NCBI GenBank assembly: GCA_009746045.1
Contig: RPFO01000389.1
Coordinates: 1,790,482-1,854,481 of the forward strand
From: Mesostigma viride
Taxonomy: Eukaryota > Streptophyta > Mesostigmatophyceae > Mesostigmatales > Mesostigmataceae
Direction of reading: 5' to 3'
Length of the DNA stretch: 64,000 nt
Shown: one piece after another, positions 40,538 through 50,916 of the stretch
Layout: the number at the start of each line of letters is the position of its first letter
Numbering within the stretch: the first letter of the stretch is position 1
Notes under the pieces: generated by a model
Databases searched by the model: none
The model's input: the letters and a program-made list of their open reading frames with translations, nothing else
What the model was told of the DNA's origin: nothing
Position numbers and translations under genes: made by a program

Positions 40538-43500
40538 TCATTCCCATGCTTCCTCCTCCTCATCATCGCTACTCTCGCTACTCTCACAAACAAAAGAAAG
40601 TTGGGGCTCTTCCGCCCCCGTCTCAGCGTCGGCCGCGGCACCATCCTGAAAAAACTTTTCGCGGCCAAAGGCATTAGCCGCATGAGGGCACCCGCAGATG
40701 AACTTTAAGACTTCCTCCAACGTGGTGTACGTCGCTCCCTTGCCGTCGGACCAAACCGTCTCGATCTTCAAAGCCCCGCCATTCTCATGTACTTCTGTGA
40801 CCCACCCGTGAAAACGGGTCTTGGCAGCACCCCACAAGGCGCACAGCCTTCTCCCTTTCAGCGCATGCAGCCCGTGCTCAACAAAGTGTGCCGCACATGC
40901 AGCTTTTGACGTCGCTGCAGCAGCTTGCTGCGTTTGAAAACCAGCAAAGTGCACGTGTGGATGGTCATCTAAGGCCTGGAGGGTTGCACGAGATAGCTTA
41001 CGTGCTGCTGTCAGCGACGGAGTGTGGACAGCCTGCCCTGATGCACCAACTGTTCAGTGTTGAACGATGATTTCCGATGCCGACACCGTCAGGCCCGGCC
41101 CACCGCCTGCGAGCGAGAGCTTGTTAAACTGCCCTTCCCAGGAGGGTGAGTAAAACACGGAAACAGTCAGAGTCCCGCGTGAACGAACAGTAGACGCATC
41201 CATGAACTTCACCAAGAGCTCCTCTGGCCAGGGCATGCCTTCCCCGCACGTCACCGCAGGTCTCTTGATGATGAGAAAGTCTCCGCGGGAGATAATGCCG
41301 GGATTTACGGAAAAAATATGATCCGCAGTCGCAATGGTCCGTGCACCACCGGTGGCATCCGCAGGAGAATTGGAGGCAACTCCAGTAGGAGGATTGGAGG
41401 CAAGCGTGGCAGGCGTGGCAGATGCGGCCGGCAGGCGCTCAGCCTCGCGTCGCGCCCGGTGAATGGCAGTTTGCACCTCATGCCGGCGGTGGCCTGCATG
41501 GCTGATAATTGGGTGCAGCGGCGCTTCCAAAGCACGGGCAGCCCGCATCACCGCCTGATCCCCTGCACTGTGGAGGCAAAAAGGGAGGGGCTTGTGTTTT
41601 TTCTGCTCCCTGCACTCCGTCAGAGCTTGGATCATGCGGTCAAACACCGACGCTTCTTCTTCCACTTGCTCCGGCTCAGCGGGGAAGCCGCGGATCTCCT
41701 CGTTGATCTCTGCTTGCTTTGCATCCGTCATGATGTCTGGAAACACTCGGTTGAGTTTAGAGCAATGACGGCGGATTGCGCGATCGCCATCCCAATCCGC
41801 AAACGCGGCAACACCTGGGCTGCCCTTGGGCGCCTTGGTCGCCTCCATGACTAGCACGCCGCGGAGCTCTTTGCCATCACTCACACGCTTCGAAGAGACA
41901 GTAACCATGTCGCATGGCTCCTCGTTCGGCCCAAGAGGCCTCCAACAGTTGGCGGGCACATCAGCTAACGCCTCTGCCGTGGCAAGTCGGTAGCGCAAAA
42001 AGCAGTCATCACCAACGTCCGCCCCTGCCCCTTCATCGTGATGGCCGAATAGCTCGATATCAAATATCTTGCTGACCGGCCGATGCTCCACCACAGGTTG
42101 GTTGGTTGACGCGTCCATAACCACGTCAGCAGACTTGACCCAACGCCCAAGATCTGGGTCCATGCAGCCTCGAAGCCACGTTGTGAAGTCCAGCGCTGCA
42201 TTGACGAGCTGCAAGCAACAAGCATAGAACAAACAGTTGCAATAAGAGGCGAGTAAGCAAGGTGATTATTGGTTAACTATGGCATGCTAAATGACAAAGC
42301 CCCCACCTACAAACACGCTCTATATATATAAAATCATGTACCCTATAAATATATGTAGAATGTATGGGTATATATTCTCAGAGAATGATAAATCACAGGG
42401 GCGAGATTGGCATGCTACATATGGAAAAGAAGAAGAACCCGGAAGAAATTCATAGAATTTTAAAGAAAACCAACCTTGGCAGATGGCGGCAGTGGGCTTA
42501 TTGTCGCCATGCTCCCGGATGGGCCTTGCTCGTTGAAGTGTGCAAAGGCACGCGTCAGCCCTTGCAACACATCTTGAAATGTCAGCATGAGCACCGGTGC
42601 GAGATCTGACACGCGGTTCTTCATCCCGTTGTACCACCGGATAAACCAACCAAATCTCTGATCAGCGTCATTATGGGTGTGCCCCGGGGGCAGGCGGCAC
42701 ACCCTGATGAGAGAAAAGAGACGGCGGTTAATGAGAACCGCTAGAAAGCCCAATAGCTCGCTATTCATGTTGTCCCCACCCCCGTCCACTTGAAGGACGA
42801 GTGTCGTGGCAAGGCCAAACTCGCGGATCTCAGGATTGTGGGACCTTTCCCATGGTCGCTCAACCACCACTTCCAACAATTGGTGTGTGAGCAGCGTCGC
42901 AGTGACACGCCCTGAATTACCAGAAACCTCAGAATTGGCTACCCAAGGCATAATCACCCAGAAGTACGTCCTCACTCCGTGCAAAATCGAGCAAACCAGC
43001 TGGTAGGGTATATGTAGCTTGCGGCTGCTAAGCCACTCTTTCGAGGCGCTGCCCCTGGTTGGAACCGCCGTCTTCATTTTCGCCAGACCATCGATGACTA
43101 TGGAAACAAAATAGTGCTTGGCGCCCTCAAACCTTCGTTGCAGGTAAGCCATCTGTTCCCCATTAAAGAAGTCGGTGTGATCAGCTAACTTCTCTTTGAA
43201 AGCCTCCCACCGGGCCCGGTCAGTGGTCCGATAAGACAAGATGGCATCCTTTAACTTCCGGCAGCGGGAGCACTCACCCATAATTTTCGTGCGATATTTC
43301 TCAATCCGGACTCGCATGCTTACTCTCACTGCTTCAAAAATTGTCCTGAAAAGCGAAATGCTAACTACAGGTGTTCCGTAGTCCTGCTGCTCTGCAGTGT
43401 AGTCCGAGTATAAAGTCTTCTTGCACGGTTGCTCAATGATGCTGGCGCCATCCCGGGGATCCTTCTCAACTGCTGGGCAGAACCAACGCCGAATCCACAG

Positions 43501-44106
43501 CTCACAAAGCGCCTTGGCCTCCCCAATCTTGGCAGACAATGACCGGGATACCCCAATGCGCCGTCCAGCAGTGCTACCCAAGCCGGACTCCAAATCACGA
43601 TCGCCAGGCAAAGGTCGAGGGCGGGTTGTCTCCTTGACAGCCGCGTGCCACATATTGGGGTTGATATACAAAGCACGGCGGAAAGCGGCTTCACACATGC
43701 GATGCCGAAACGGGGTTGCCGACTCTGGCTGATGCCTGTCAGCTGGGTAAGTAACGTAGCCATCCACTGCGAAAAGGAAGCCCTCGTCTCGACTGCGTTT
43801 GTGACGCAAGCTCCCCGGAATTTCATCTTCTTTCTGACCCGCTTGGTAAAGCTGGTTCGATATCAAATGTTTCCGATCCGCCTGCTTCGGCTTGGACCAA
43901 AAGTCTGCCCTCATCGCTCTTATCTCCTCGAAATGCACGCTTCGCAAACAATGGCGGCCACACCCACAGTCCCAGTCCCTGCTAAGTGCCGCAGCACAGG
44001 ACGCATCCGTGGTGCATTTCGCTAAGACGGCGGCAGCGCTAAGACGGAGCCCTCGTCTCGCCATGACGAGCAACACGACCACCAGGACAAGCAGCGAGAA
44101 TAGCAT
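40538..44106 (-). CDS. DUF7869-like two-exon gene, putative transposase-type protein
   Basis: Exon 1 is 44106-42475. A GT donor at 42474 and a TTGCAG acceptor give exon 2 from 42208 to the stop at 40538, in phase. The start may be Met15 (44064), as the first 14 residues are hydrophobic. Residues 31-53 are Cys-rich (C31, C37, C47, C49, C53). The core has VIDGLAKM (D339), LVLQVDGGGDNMNSE (D441) and LPPGHTHNDADQRFGWF (475-488), the pattern that I associate from memory with DUF7869 proteins. The three acidic sites suggest an RNase H-like fold (inference). Exon 2 has a Pro/Ala linker, an in-frame TGA at 41056-41054, and beyond it 170 more codons ending in an acidic tail (SSDDEEEEAWE). So this copy yields a shortened protein unless the stop is read through. 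Confidence 0.65.
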
Positions 44107-44189
44107 TCAAAAAACCTGCGCCCCCGCATCGGGCTCCATAATGCCCAGGCCCTTCATGGCTTTAGGAACTGCGTAATATTATACGGTCG

Positions 44190-44945
44190 CTTGCTTTTTT
44201 TTTTTTTCATCATCTACACCTGTCTCCACGGATACAGGGCCTGTATCCATGGTCAGGTTCTCTTGCCCCGGTGGTGCAGGGCCGGGATCCATGGTGTCCC
44301 TTTCCATCGCTGGTGCTTCCATCGCTTCCATCGCTGGTGCTTCCATCGCTGGTTCATTATCATAATTATCATTTACATGTAAAGACAGGGCATTCTGGAG
44401 TAAAATTTGGTGGTGCAACGGTGCAACGGTGCAACGGTGCAACGGTGCAACGGTGCAACGGCCAGTGATTGGCCCGTTCCTGATTTGCTGACATGCAGCC
44501 TAGTAAAAATTGGCCGCAAATTCGTCCGGCCGCACGTGGGCACAAGATTTGCGGCCAATTTTTACTAGGCGCATATCACAAAATCAGCAACGGGCCAATC
44601 ACTGGCCGTTGCACCGTTGCACCGTTGCACCGTTGCACCGTTGCACCGTTGCACCGTTGCACCGGCACACCGTGCCACCACCAAATTGTACTCCACCGGT
44701 GTGCGGCGTGGGACACAACAACAACAACAACAATGGCGGCGTGCCACCACCATTAATTTTGTACTCCGTGCCACCACCATTTGGTCTTTACATGTAGGGG
44801 ATATCGGAAAGCACCAGCGATGGAAAAGGACGCAGTAGCCCCACCAGACACAATGGATCCCGGCCATGCACCACCGGGGCAAGAGAAGCAGACAAATGAT
44901 ACAGGCCCTGTATCCGTGACAGGTGTAGATTATGAAGAAAGGAAG
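44190..44945. repeat. Large imperfect palindrome with octamer arrays
   Basis: The arms are about 44190-44510 and 44550-44945. Matching pieces in order from the centre are: AGTAAAAATTGGCCGCAAAT, GGCCAGTGATTGGCCCGTT, (GCAACGGT)n, CAATTTGGTGG/GGAGTA, and then the start of a coding exon. That exon reads ERDTMDPGPAPPGQE on minus (about 44325-44281) and DTMDPGHAPPGQE on plus (about 44850-44888). The right arm has an extra segment with (CAA)5 and CCACCACCAT copies. Confidence 0.85.
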
Positions 44946-47614
44946 AAAATGCAAGCGGCCGTGTATCACAAGGGCGCAGTGAATGAACTTGAGAGAATAC
45001 TTGCCTCTGGTGCTTCGGATGATGAAGCCGACCGTGTCACTGGGAAATCTCAGGTAAATTTATGACAGGGGAAATCCGGCTGTTATTTTACCAAAGGTAT
45101 ATTACAATAAGTGCAGTTCTTGGCGTTTGGAATCATGACATTGCTTGTGCTATTGCTCTTGAATTGCATTTTACCAAAGGAATATTACAATAAGAGCAGT
45201 TCTTGGCGTTTGGAATCATGTGACATTGCTTGTGCTATTGCTCTTGAACTGCATTTTACCAAAGGAATATTACAATAAGTGCAGTTCTTGGCGTTTGGAA
45301 TCATGACATTGCTTGTGCTATTGCTCTTGAACTGCATTTTACCAAAGGAATATTACAATAAGTGCAGTTCTTGGCGTTTGGAATCATGACATTGCTTGTG
45401 CTATTGCTCTTGAATTGCAACAGGCACCATCGCAGGACCCAGTTGCGCAGAAGTGCCTCGTCAAGTATCTGGGATATTTGGGGGTGCTCGTGAAGGGAGC
45501 CGGCAGCCTCTCGATTGCATCCCGGGGTGCTACTGCGGCCAAGCCAGTTGTGCTTCACATGCTCGACGTGGGCAAGGGTTTTCCAACCAACAGCAGGTTC
45601 ATCAACGGTATTCCTCAGATAACCGTTCCAGAGCACAACATCACACGAGCTCACAACTTCTACACGCTGTCTGATGAAAAGGATTCCCTGGCCCAACTAG
45701 ACACCAAGAGTGACTGGCCTCCGCTGTATGTTTCGTGCAAAAAGGCTGGCTCTCGTAGCACCGCCAAGGTGACGTCGTTCTCCATCGGTGACATCTGCAG
45801 TCATGCGGATCCTGAGCTAATGCGTGACCTGCGTGCCACTCCCACGGGCAACACTGCTGTGCGGCTTGTCATCCTCGGACTCGCTTGTGTGAGGGCAGCC
45901 AGCACTGGCCATGAGTACCAGTCCTTTGTGGCGTTGGTGCGTCCCATTTACAGCTGCGAGGAAGGAGAATGGAAGGTTACCTCATTCGCCTCCGGTGAAA
46001 TCCGTGTAGCGTGGTGCCGACCATATAACTTGACGGTTGACCCTGTCGCCACCGCCGAATTACATTGCAATTCGAGTACTACCTTGGCGGATGCCATGGC
46101 GGACATCACGTCAGTGTTTACCCGCCAGGAGTCGCGCATCAACCAGTTAAGGAGCGCGACCAACAAGACCACCGGGCAGGGCTATCTTAATTGTAAGTAT
46201 CTCAGATCGGTTTTGCATTGTTGACATTCATACGCTAGAACATGCCATGCGCAATCCAACCGCAGCCGAGCGCAAACCACACTGGCGCATATGATCAATG
46301 TGCATACTAGAAGACACCATCAGGAGCACTCTATTTGTAAGCACCATAAAACATTAATTTCCAAGTATTGTTGATGTAAAATGTCAATTTCTGTATGCGT
46401 GCATGTTTACAATTCAGGTGCTCGCTGTCGTCCCGCCTGCTCCATCCGATGAAGATGAAGATGAAGATGAAAGCGGGGGCGATGCCAGCTATGACCTGGA
46501 CGATTAAGAGGAGGTGGAGGAGGAGCACAATGATGGGGAAGGGGGGGGTGACGATGGCAGCGAGGAACAAACATCACCCGTCAAGCCCAAGAAGCGCGCC
46601 TTGAAGGCGGCGGGGGGGGGGGTCCAGCGGAGCTTGCGCCCTGCACGCCAGCTTGAATACCAGGGCGGGAAGGCACTGCCGCCTCGCGCAGGAAAGTCAG
46701 CACCGTCCGAGAGTGCGATGCCAGCAGCTCCCCCGGCAGCTCCCCCGGCAGGGTGGCTAGCGCCCCTTACTCAGGGGTTGCAAGCAGCACAGGCAGCAAT
46801 CGCAGAGCTGAAGGACTGGGTGGGGTTTCAAGCGAAGCAAGGGAGGAAGAAGGCGCCGCCGTCTGTGGCTATGCAGATCGCTGATTTGAATGCAAAGGTT
46901 CCCAAGTGCCAATCATCATTGGCAGCGCGTGCAAAGCCGGCTGCCGCCCCAGAGAACCCCGCGACTGCGAAGCTGAAGGAACATGTCAAATCCCTGACGG
47001 AGAGGGTTGATGCTTTGGAAAGGGAACGAGTGCCATGCACGCCTGTTGAATGTGCTCCAACCTCAAGCCGCGGCACGGAGTTTCACCGGCCGACCATTCC
47101 TGCTGCGCCTCCCACATTGCGGCAACGTGAAGGCTTCACCGGCATGCAGGGGGCAGAATGGCAGCCGGCAAGCCGCGAGCCAGAGCCGCGCAAGGGCGCA
47201 CCCGCGATCGATGGGGCAAGGAAGCTGGATTGGCAAGATGAGCCAGAGCCGCGCACGCGCGCACCCGCGATCGATGAGGCAAGGAAGCTGGATTGGCAAG
47301 ATGAATCGCATGGCCTGTACGAGCCTTATGACTCCTATTATATGGCCCACGGTGAGCCCTTGCAGGGCGCTTACCGTTATGCCGCCATGAGGGAGCCAGA
47401 TAGGCCACATTATGCTGAGAGACATTATGCAGCAACTCAGCATACTCGTCTCACGACTCACAGCAACTTTGATGATGAACGCATGCGTGCTCGCAGCGCC
47501 CCCGCCCCCCGCCCCCCGCCCACCGCCCCTCCATCGCGGAAAAGGCATCAGTCGTACTCGCAAGATGCAAATGAGCGAGGGGAACCAGTTTATTATGGTT
47601 CATGTTCATATTGA
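44820..47614 (+). CDS. Unknown three-exon gene of the octamer element
   Basis: Exon 1 (44820-45053) starts MEKDAVAPPDTMDPGHAPPG and ends at GTAAAT. Exon 2 (45424-46192) follows GCAACAG in phase: a compact domain of about 256 residues with CLVKYLGYLGVLVKGAGSLS, SDWPPLYVSCKKAGSRSTAK and ALVRPIYSCEEGEWKVTSFA. Exon 3 begins at 46418 after TTCAG and reads VLAVVPPAPSDEDEDEDESG and an acidic run, then a TAA (46505-46507), then 369 open codons in the same frame. That last part is basic, Pro/Ala-rich, with a coiled-coil candidate (AKLKEHVKSLTERVDALERE) and a repeated ARKLDWQDE unit. Exon 2 ends one base out of phase with this frame, so the junction is uncertain. I do not recognise the family. Sharing its first exon with the palindrome suggests that it belongs to the element. 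Confidence 0.5.
45085..45418 (+). repeat. Intronic minisatellite, four copies of an 83-bp unit
   Basis: Units contain TTTTACCAAAGGAATATTAC, CAGTTCTTGGCGTTTGGAAT and TTGTGCTATTGCTCTTGAA, with few changes. They fill almost the whole first intron of the downstream gene. The last unit runs into the CAACAG acceptor at 45418-45423. Confidence 0.92.
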
Positions 47615-47877
47615 TCGTGTTTGCACCTCTTTGTCAGTTTTCAGCCATTTATTCAGCTTTTTTATGCTGTGATGTATTAGTTGGCGAACAAAGGAATTGT
47701 GGTTGCGATCACGTAGTACTTGCTTCTCCATATGTTACATGTAGGAGACATTGGAGACAATGCTGATAATCAATCAATATTTGTCTCAAGTAATCATCAA
47801 TATTTTATTTTGCCACGTGCTTGCATTACTTGCGTAGGAAAAGTCAAAAAATGATGTGTCAAGACATGTCACGGTGG

Positions 47878-48376
47878 CACGGTGCAACGGTGCAACGGTG
47901 CGACGGTGCAACGGTGCAACGGTGCAACGGTGGCACAGCGGCACCCCACGTTGGGCAGTGCTTGTGGGCAATATAACATTAGTATTGGACGTTATGTTAC
48001 CTCGTGACACCATACAGCATCATAAAATGGTAGTTTTATGGTGCAACGGTGCAACGGTGCAACGGTGCAACGGTGCAACGGTGGCACAGTGGCACCCCAC
48101 TTTAGGCAGTGCTTGTGGACATTATAACATTAGTATTGGACGTTAGGTTACCTCGTGACACCATACAAAATCATAAAATGGTAGTTTTATGGTGCAACGG
48201 TGCAACGGTGCAACGGTGCAACGGTGCAACGGTGCAACGGTGCAACGGTGGCACAGTGGCACCCCACTTTAGGCAGTGCTTGTGGACATTATAACATTAG
48301 TATTGGACGTTAGGTTACCTCGTGACACCATACAAAATCATAAAATGGTAGTTTTATGGTGCAACGGTGCAACGGT
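47878..48376. repeat. Right octamer array block, inverted relative to the left
   Basis: Four runs of GCAACGGT (about 47881-47930, 48040-48080, 48193-48248 and 48360-48376) are separated by a conserved spacer of about 105 to 115 bp. The spacer has GGCACCCCACTTTAGGCAGT and GACGTTAGGTTACCTCGTGA. GGTTACCT followed by TGACACC also occurs in the left block spacer. Confidence 0.93.
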
Positions 48377-48639
48377 GTCAAAACATGATGAGACACTTAC
48401 CTCCTAGCTTTGGACCTAAGAGAGGTACAAAATAACAAAGTTGAAAAAAAGTCAAATTGTACTAGTGCTGGAGTACAATTCCAGGTGTGCTTATTAGGGA
48501 AGGGCGGGATGCACGAAGGGTAGGTGGGGGCATGTGGTTGGTCCTTGTCTTTTCACCGCCCAAGCGATGGCGATGTAGCATGCATTATACATTTATTCGT
48601 GCATTAAAAATCACTTTCCTTACAGGGGCAGCTCACGTA

Positions 48640-48860
48640 GGTGGAACAGTGTTCCAACTCCGGTAGGTGGGACAAATTCAGCAAAGCGGGACATGTTCAG
48701 GTGTCCCACCTAACTGAAATTATGTCCCACCTTGTTGAATTTGGAAAAACATGGTGTCCCACCTACCGGCATTTGTGATACAGGTCTGTCTCACCTACCC
48801 GAACTTGAAGCTGTGTCCCACCTAACTGTATATTTCTATGTGTCCCACCTTCCTGAATGT
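48640..48860. repeat. Degenerate GTCCCACCTA repeat
   Basis: The motif GTCCCACCT recurs about seven times in both orientations at 20 to 40-bp spacing. A similar CCCACCTTG motif dominates 59610-59890. 48491-49125 has no gene that I can support. Confidence 0.7.
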
Positions 48861-49125
48861 AGTGGCTACGCACATATGGGCTCTATGTGTCATACTCCTA
48901 CATATGTTATACATACATGTCCCTATTACTCCTATGGGGCATGCTACCTATTCTGCACGTTTGCTCATGGCGTAGGGACACTTGATCTGTGTGCAACCGA
49001 TAATACGCTGGAAATTAAATCAATCAAGTGCAAATATGGTAGTTCTTGCAGATTTGTATGACAACATTGTTATTGTTATATGGTGCATGGGGGTGGGGTT
49101 AGAAACCCCCACCCCCACCCCACTT

Positions 49126-49411
49126 CACCGCACTTCACCCCACTTCACCCCACTTCACCCCACTTCACCCCACTTCACCCCACTTTACCCCACTTCACCC
49201 CACTTCACCCCACTTCACCCCACTTCACCCCACTTCACCCCACTTCACCCCACTTCCCACCCCCCACCCCCACCCACCCCCACCCCCCCCCCCCACCCCC
49301 ACCCCCACCCCCACCCCACCCCACCCCCACCCCCACCCCACCCCCACCCCACCCCCACCCCCACCCCACCCCCACCCCCACCCCACCCCCACCCCACCCC
49401 ACCCCCACCAT
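49126..49411. repeat. CACCCCACTT decamer array followed by C-rich CCCCCA array
   Basis: About 13 copies of CACTTCACCC-type decamers (49126-49255) are followed by about 155 bp of CCCCCACCCCA units. The minus strand carries many GGGG(G) tracts at short spacing, so G-quadruplex formation is plausible. Open frames on both strands follow the repeat and are not genes. Confidence 0.95.
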
Positions 49412-49707
49412 ATAACAACAACATAACAACACCACGATAAGAAATGACATCGTGGTGCAGTCGCCACCGCCGTCATCAAGGAGACAACCTGCGCAGGCCA
49501 GAAATCGGGAGAATTCGGGCAATCATGTACAAGACAACAGGCTCCAGGTCAGCCAAGCGCTCGTACATGCGAAACTTGATGACTGGGTCTGCAATCGCCA
49601 TAATCCAAGTGATGCACATGTACAACCACGTCATAACTCGGAAGCTTTGGATTAGGATCATAAAAGATTGACTCAAACAATTACCGTGCTAGCAAGATGT
49701 GGGCAAG

Positions 49708-49712
49708 AGAAT
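49708..49712. other. Target-site duplication of the chromovirus, left copy (AGAAT)
   Basis: AGAAT precedes the 5' LTR and recurs directly after the 3' LTR at 58176-58180. Confidence 0.85.
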
Positions 49713-50446
49713 TGTTGCACGGATGCAACATGCCATTTGTGGTATTAAATTATCCGTCCCGGTCGATCGGCGCCGACCGTAATCCGGCGCCAGTGCCGAG
49801 GCCATAGTATAGTTGGCAGCCGAGGCAATCCGTGTGGAAGTAAGTGTAGAAGTTTTGCTGACGAACTCGGCCTTTGCGCCGTAGGCAGACCTAGCGCCTG
49901 AACGGGAGTTACCGGACAGCCAAGTGGCACTGCACATGCGTTATGATGGTACCTACGGACATTTGGATATTTTTCAGGAGAGGCCTCTAGCCGTACTGGT
50001 CTTTAACGTGTTCTAGACGGTTCGAGAAGCCCGTCCCCGCGGACCTCACGTCATGCCTGGTTGGCAGCGCCAGGCGCAGCCACCAACGGGGACGAAGGGA
50101 CAAAATAGGAAGGCACGAGCTATGCCAGCAATCCGGACCTTGTATCGTAATTTACCACGTTGCTCTACAGATTATTTACCATCGCTTAATCCTGGAGTGT
50201 AAATCTCCTGTGGGCTCGAGTGTGAATCCCTCGCCTACTGGGTGTAAGTCTTCCCGCATTGAGTGTTTTAATCTGTGTGGTAACATTGTAATATACGAAA
50301 CCGGTTTTCCGGGTTTGAGCTTATTCGTATTGTGTGACGAGTATTCTTAAGCCACCATCGTGCGCTGTGACGCATAGGAAGTCAAAGGTCTTTCGCATTC
50401 GTTCTCAATCCTTAAGGCGCTATTTTAAATAGCCATACGTGTTAAA
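49713..50446 (+). repeat. 5' LTR of the chromovirus (734 bp)
   Basis: It starts TGTTGCACGGATGCAACA, which itself contains a short inverted repeat, and ends ACGTGTTAAA. The sequence just after, CTGGACTCGGAGGAA, could be the primer binding site with TGG at 50448, but I cannot name the tRNA. Confidence 0.9.
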
Positions 50447-50916
50447 CTGGACTCGGAGGAAACTTTCCTAGTGGCCTCTATCCCGTCCCGTTTTTCTGTA
50501 ATCTGATCCGGATCAGCAACGGAATTATATAAGGGCCGGAACCCTTACTAATTCCGCTTGCAGTAATTCATTGTGGGGGTCGGATCCCCACAATCCTAAC
50601 TGCCCATACCCGTTACCCATATTGCGGTTCCTGCATGCCCCAACCTGGCCTTGTCCGGTTGACCTAAGGGATTCGTCCGGAAACGAATCTCCTTATATTG
50701 CGTGCTTTAAACGGAAACGCTTTGTGGGTTGCAATTTCACGCATTAGTTGGCGTCTTGGCCATTGCCCCATACCCTATATCTGGGATACATACTGTCAGC
50801 TCCGGCAAGCTGCAGTAATATCTCACGTCCTTTAATTGACGTATTTTTGTGCTTAATTTGTCATCCCGCCAAGGTGACTAGAGGCACATTGTTCACACTT
50901 TACCAGCCACCACGCG

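Larger units (their letters stand above)
39415..48490. mobile_element. Candidate two-gene DNA element flanked by octamer arrays (9076 bp)
   Basis: The outer ends are a 19-bp inverted repeat: GCACACCTGGAATTGTACT at 39415-39433 and its reverse complement at 48472-48490. About 100 bp inside each end lie arrays of the octamer CACCGTTG: direct on the left (39533-40250) and inverted on the right (47878-48376). A central palindrome (about 44190-44945) has both array orientations back to back. Two divergent genes start from this palindrome: a DUF7869-like gene to the left and an unknown gene to the right. The same minisatellite flanks both sides. Alternatives are two head-to-head elements that abut, or a satellite-rich locus with host genes. 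Confidence 0.55.

Noticed and set aside
46331..46570. Minus-strand ORF with hydrophobic stretch (IIVLLLHLLLIVQV) as a membrane protein
   Set aside because: It is antisense to the acidic GATGAAGATGAA repeat of exon 3. The hydrophobicity is a by-product of that repeat.
49444..49712. Small plus-strand ORF upstream of the chromovirus (SWCSRHRRHQGDNL...)
   Set aside because: Short, no recognisable domain, and overlaps competing frames. Evidence is too weak to call a gene.
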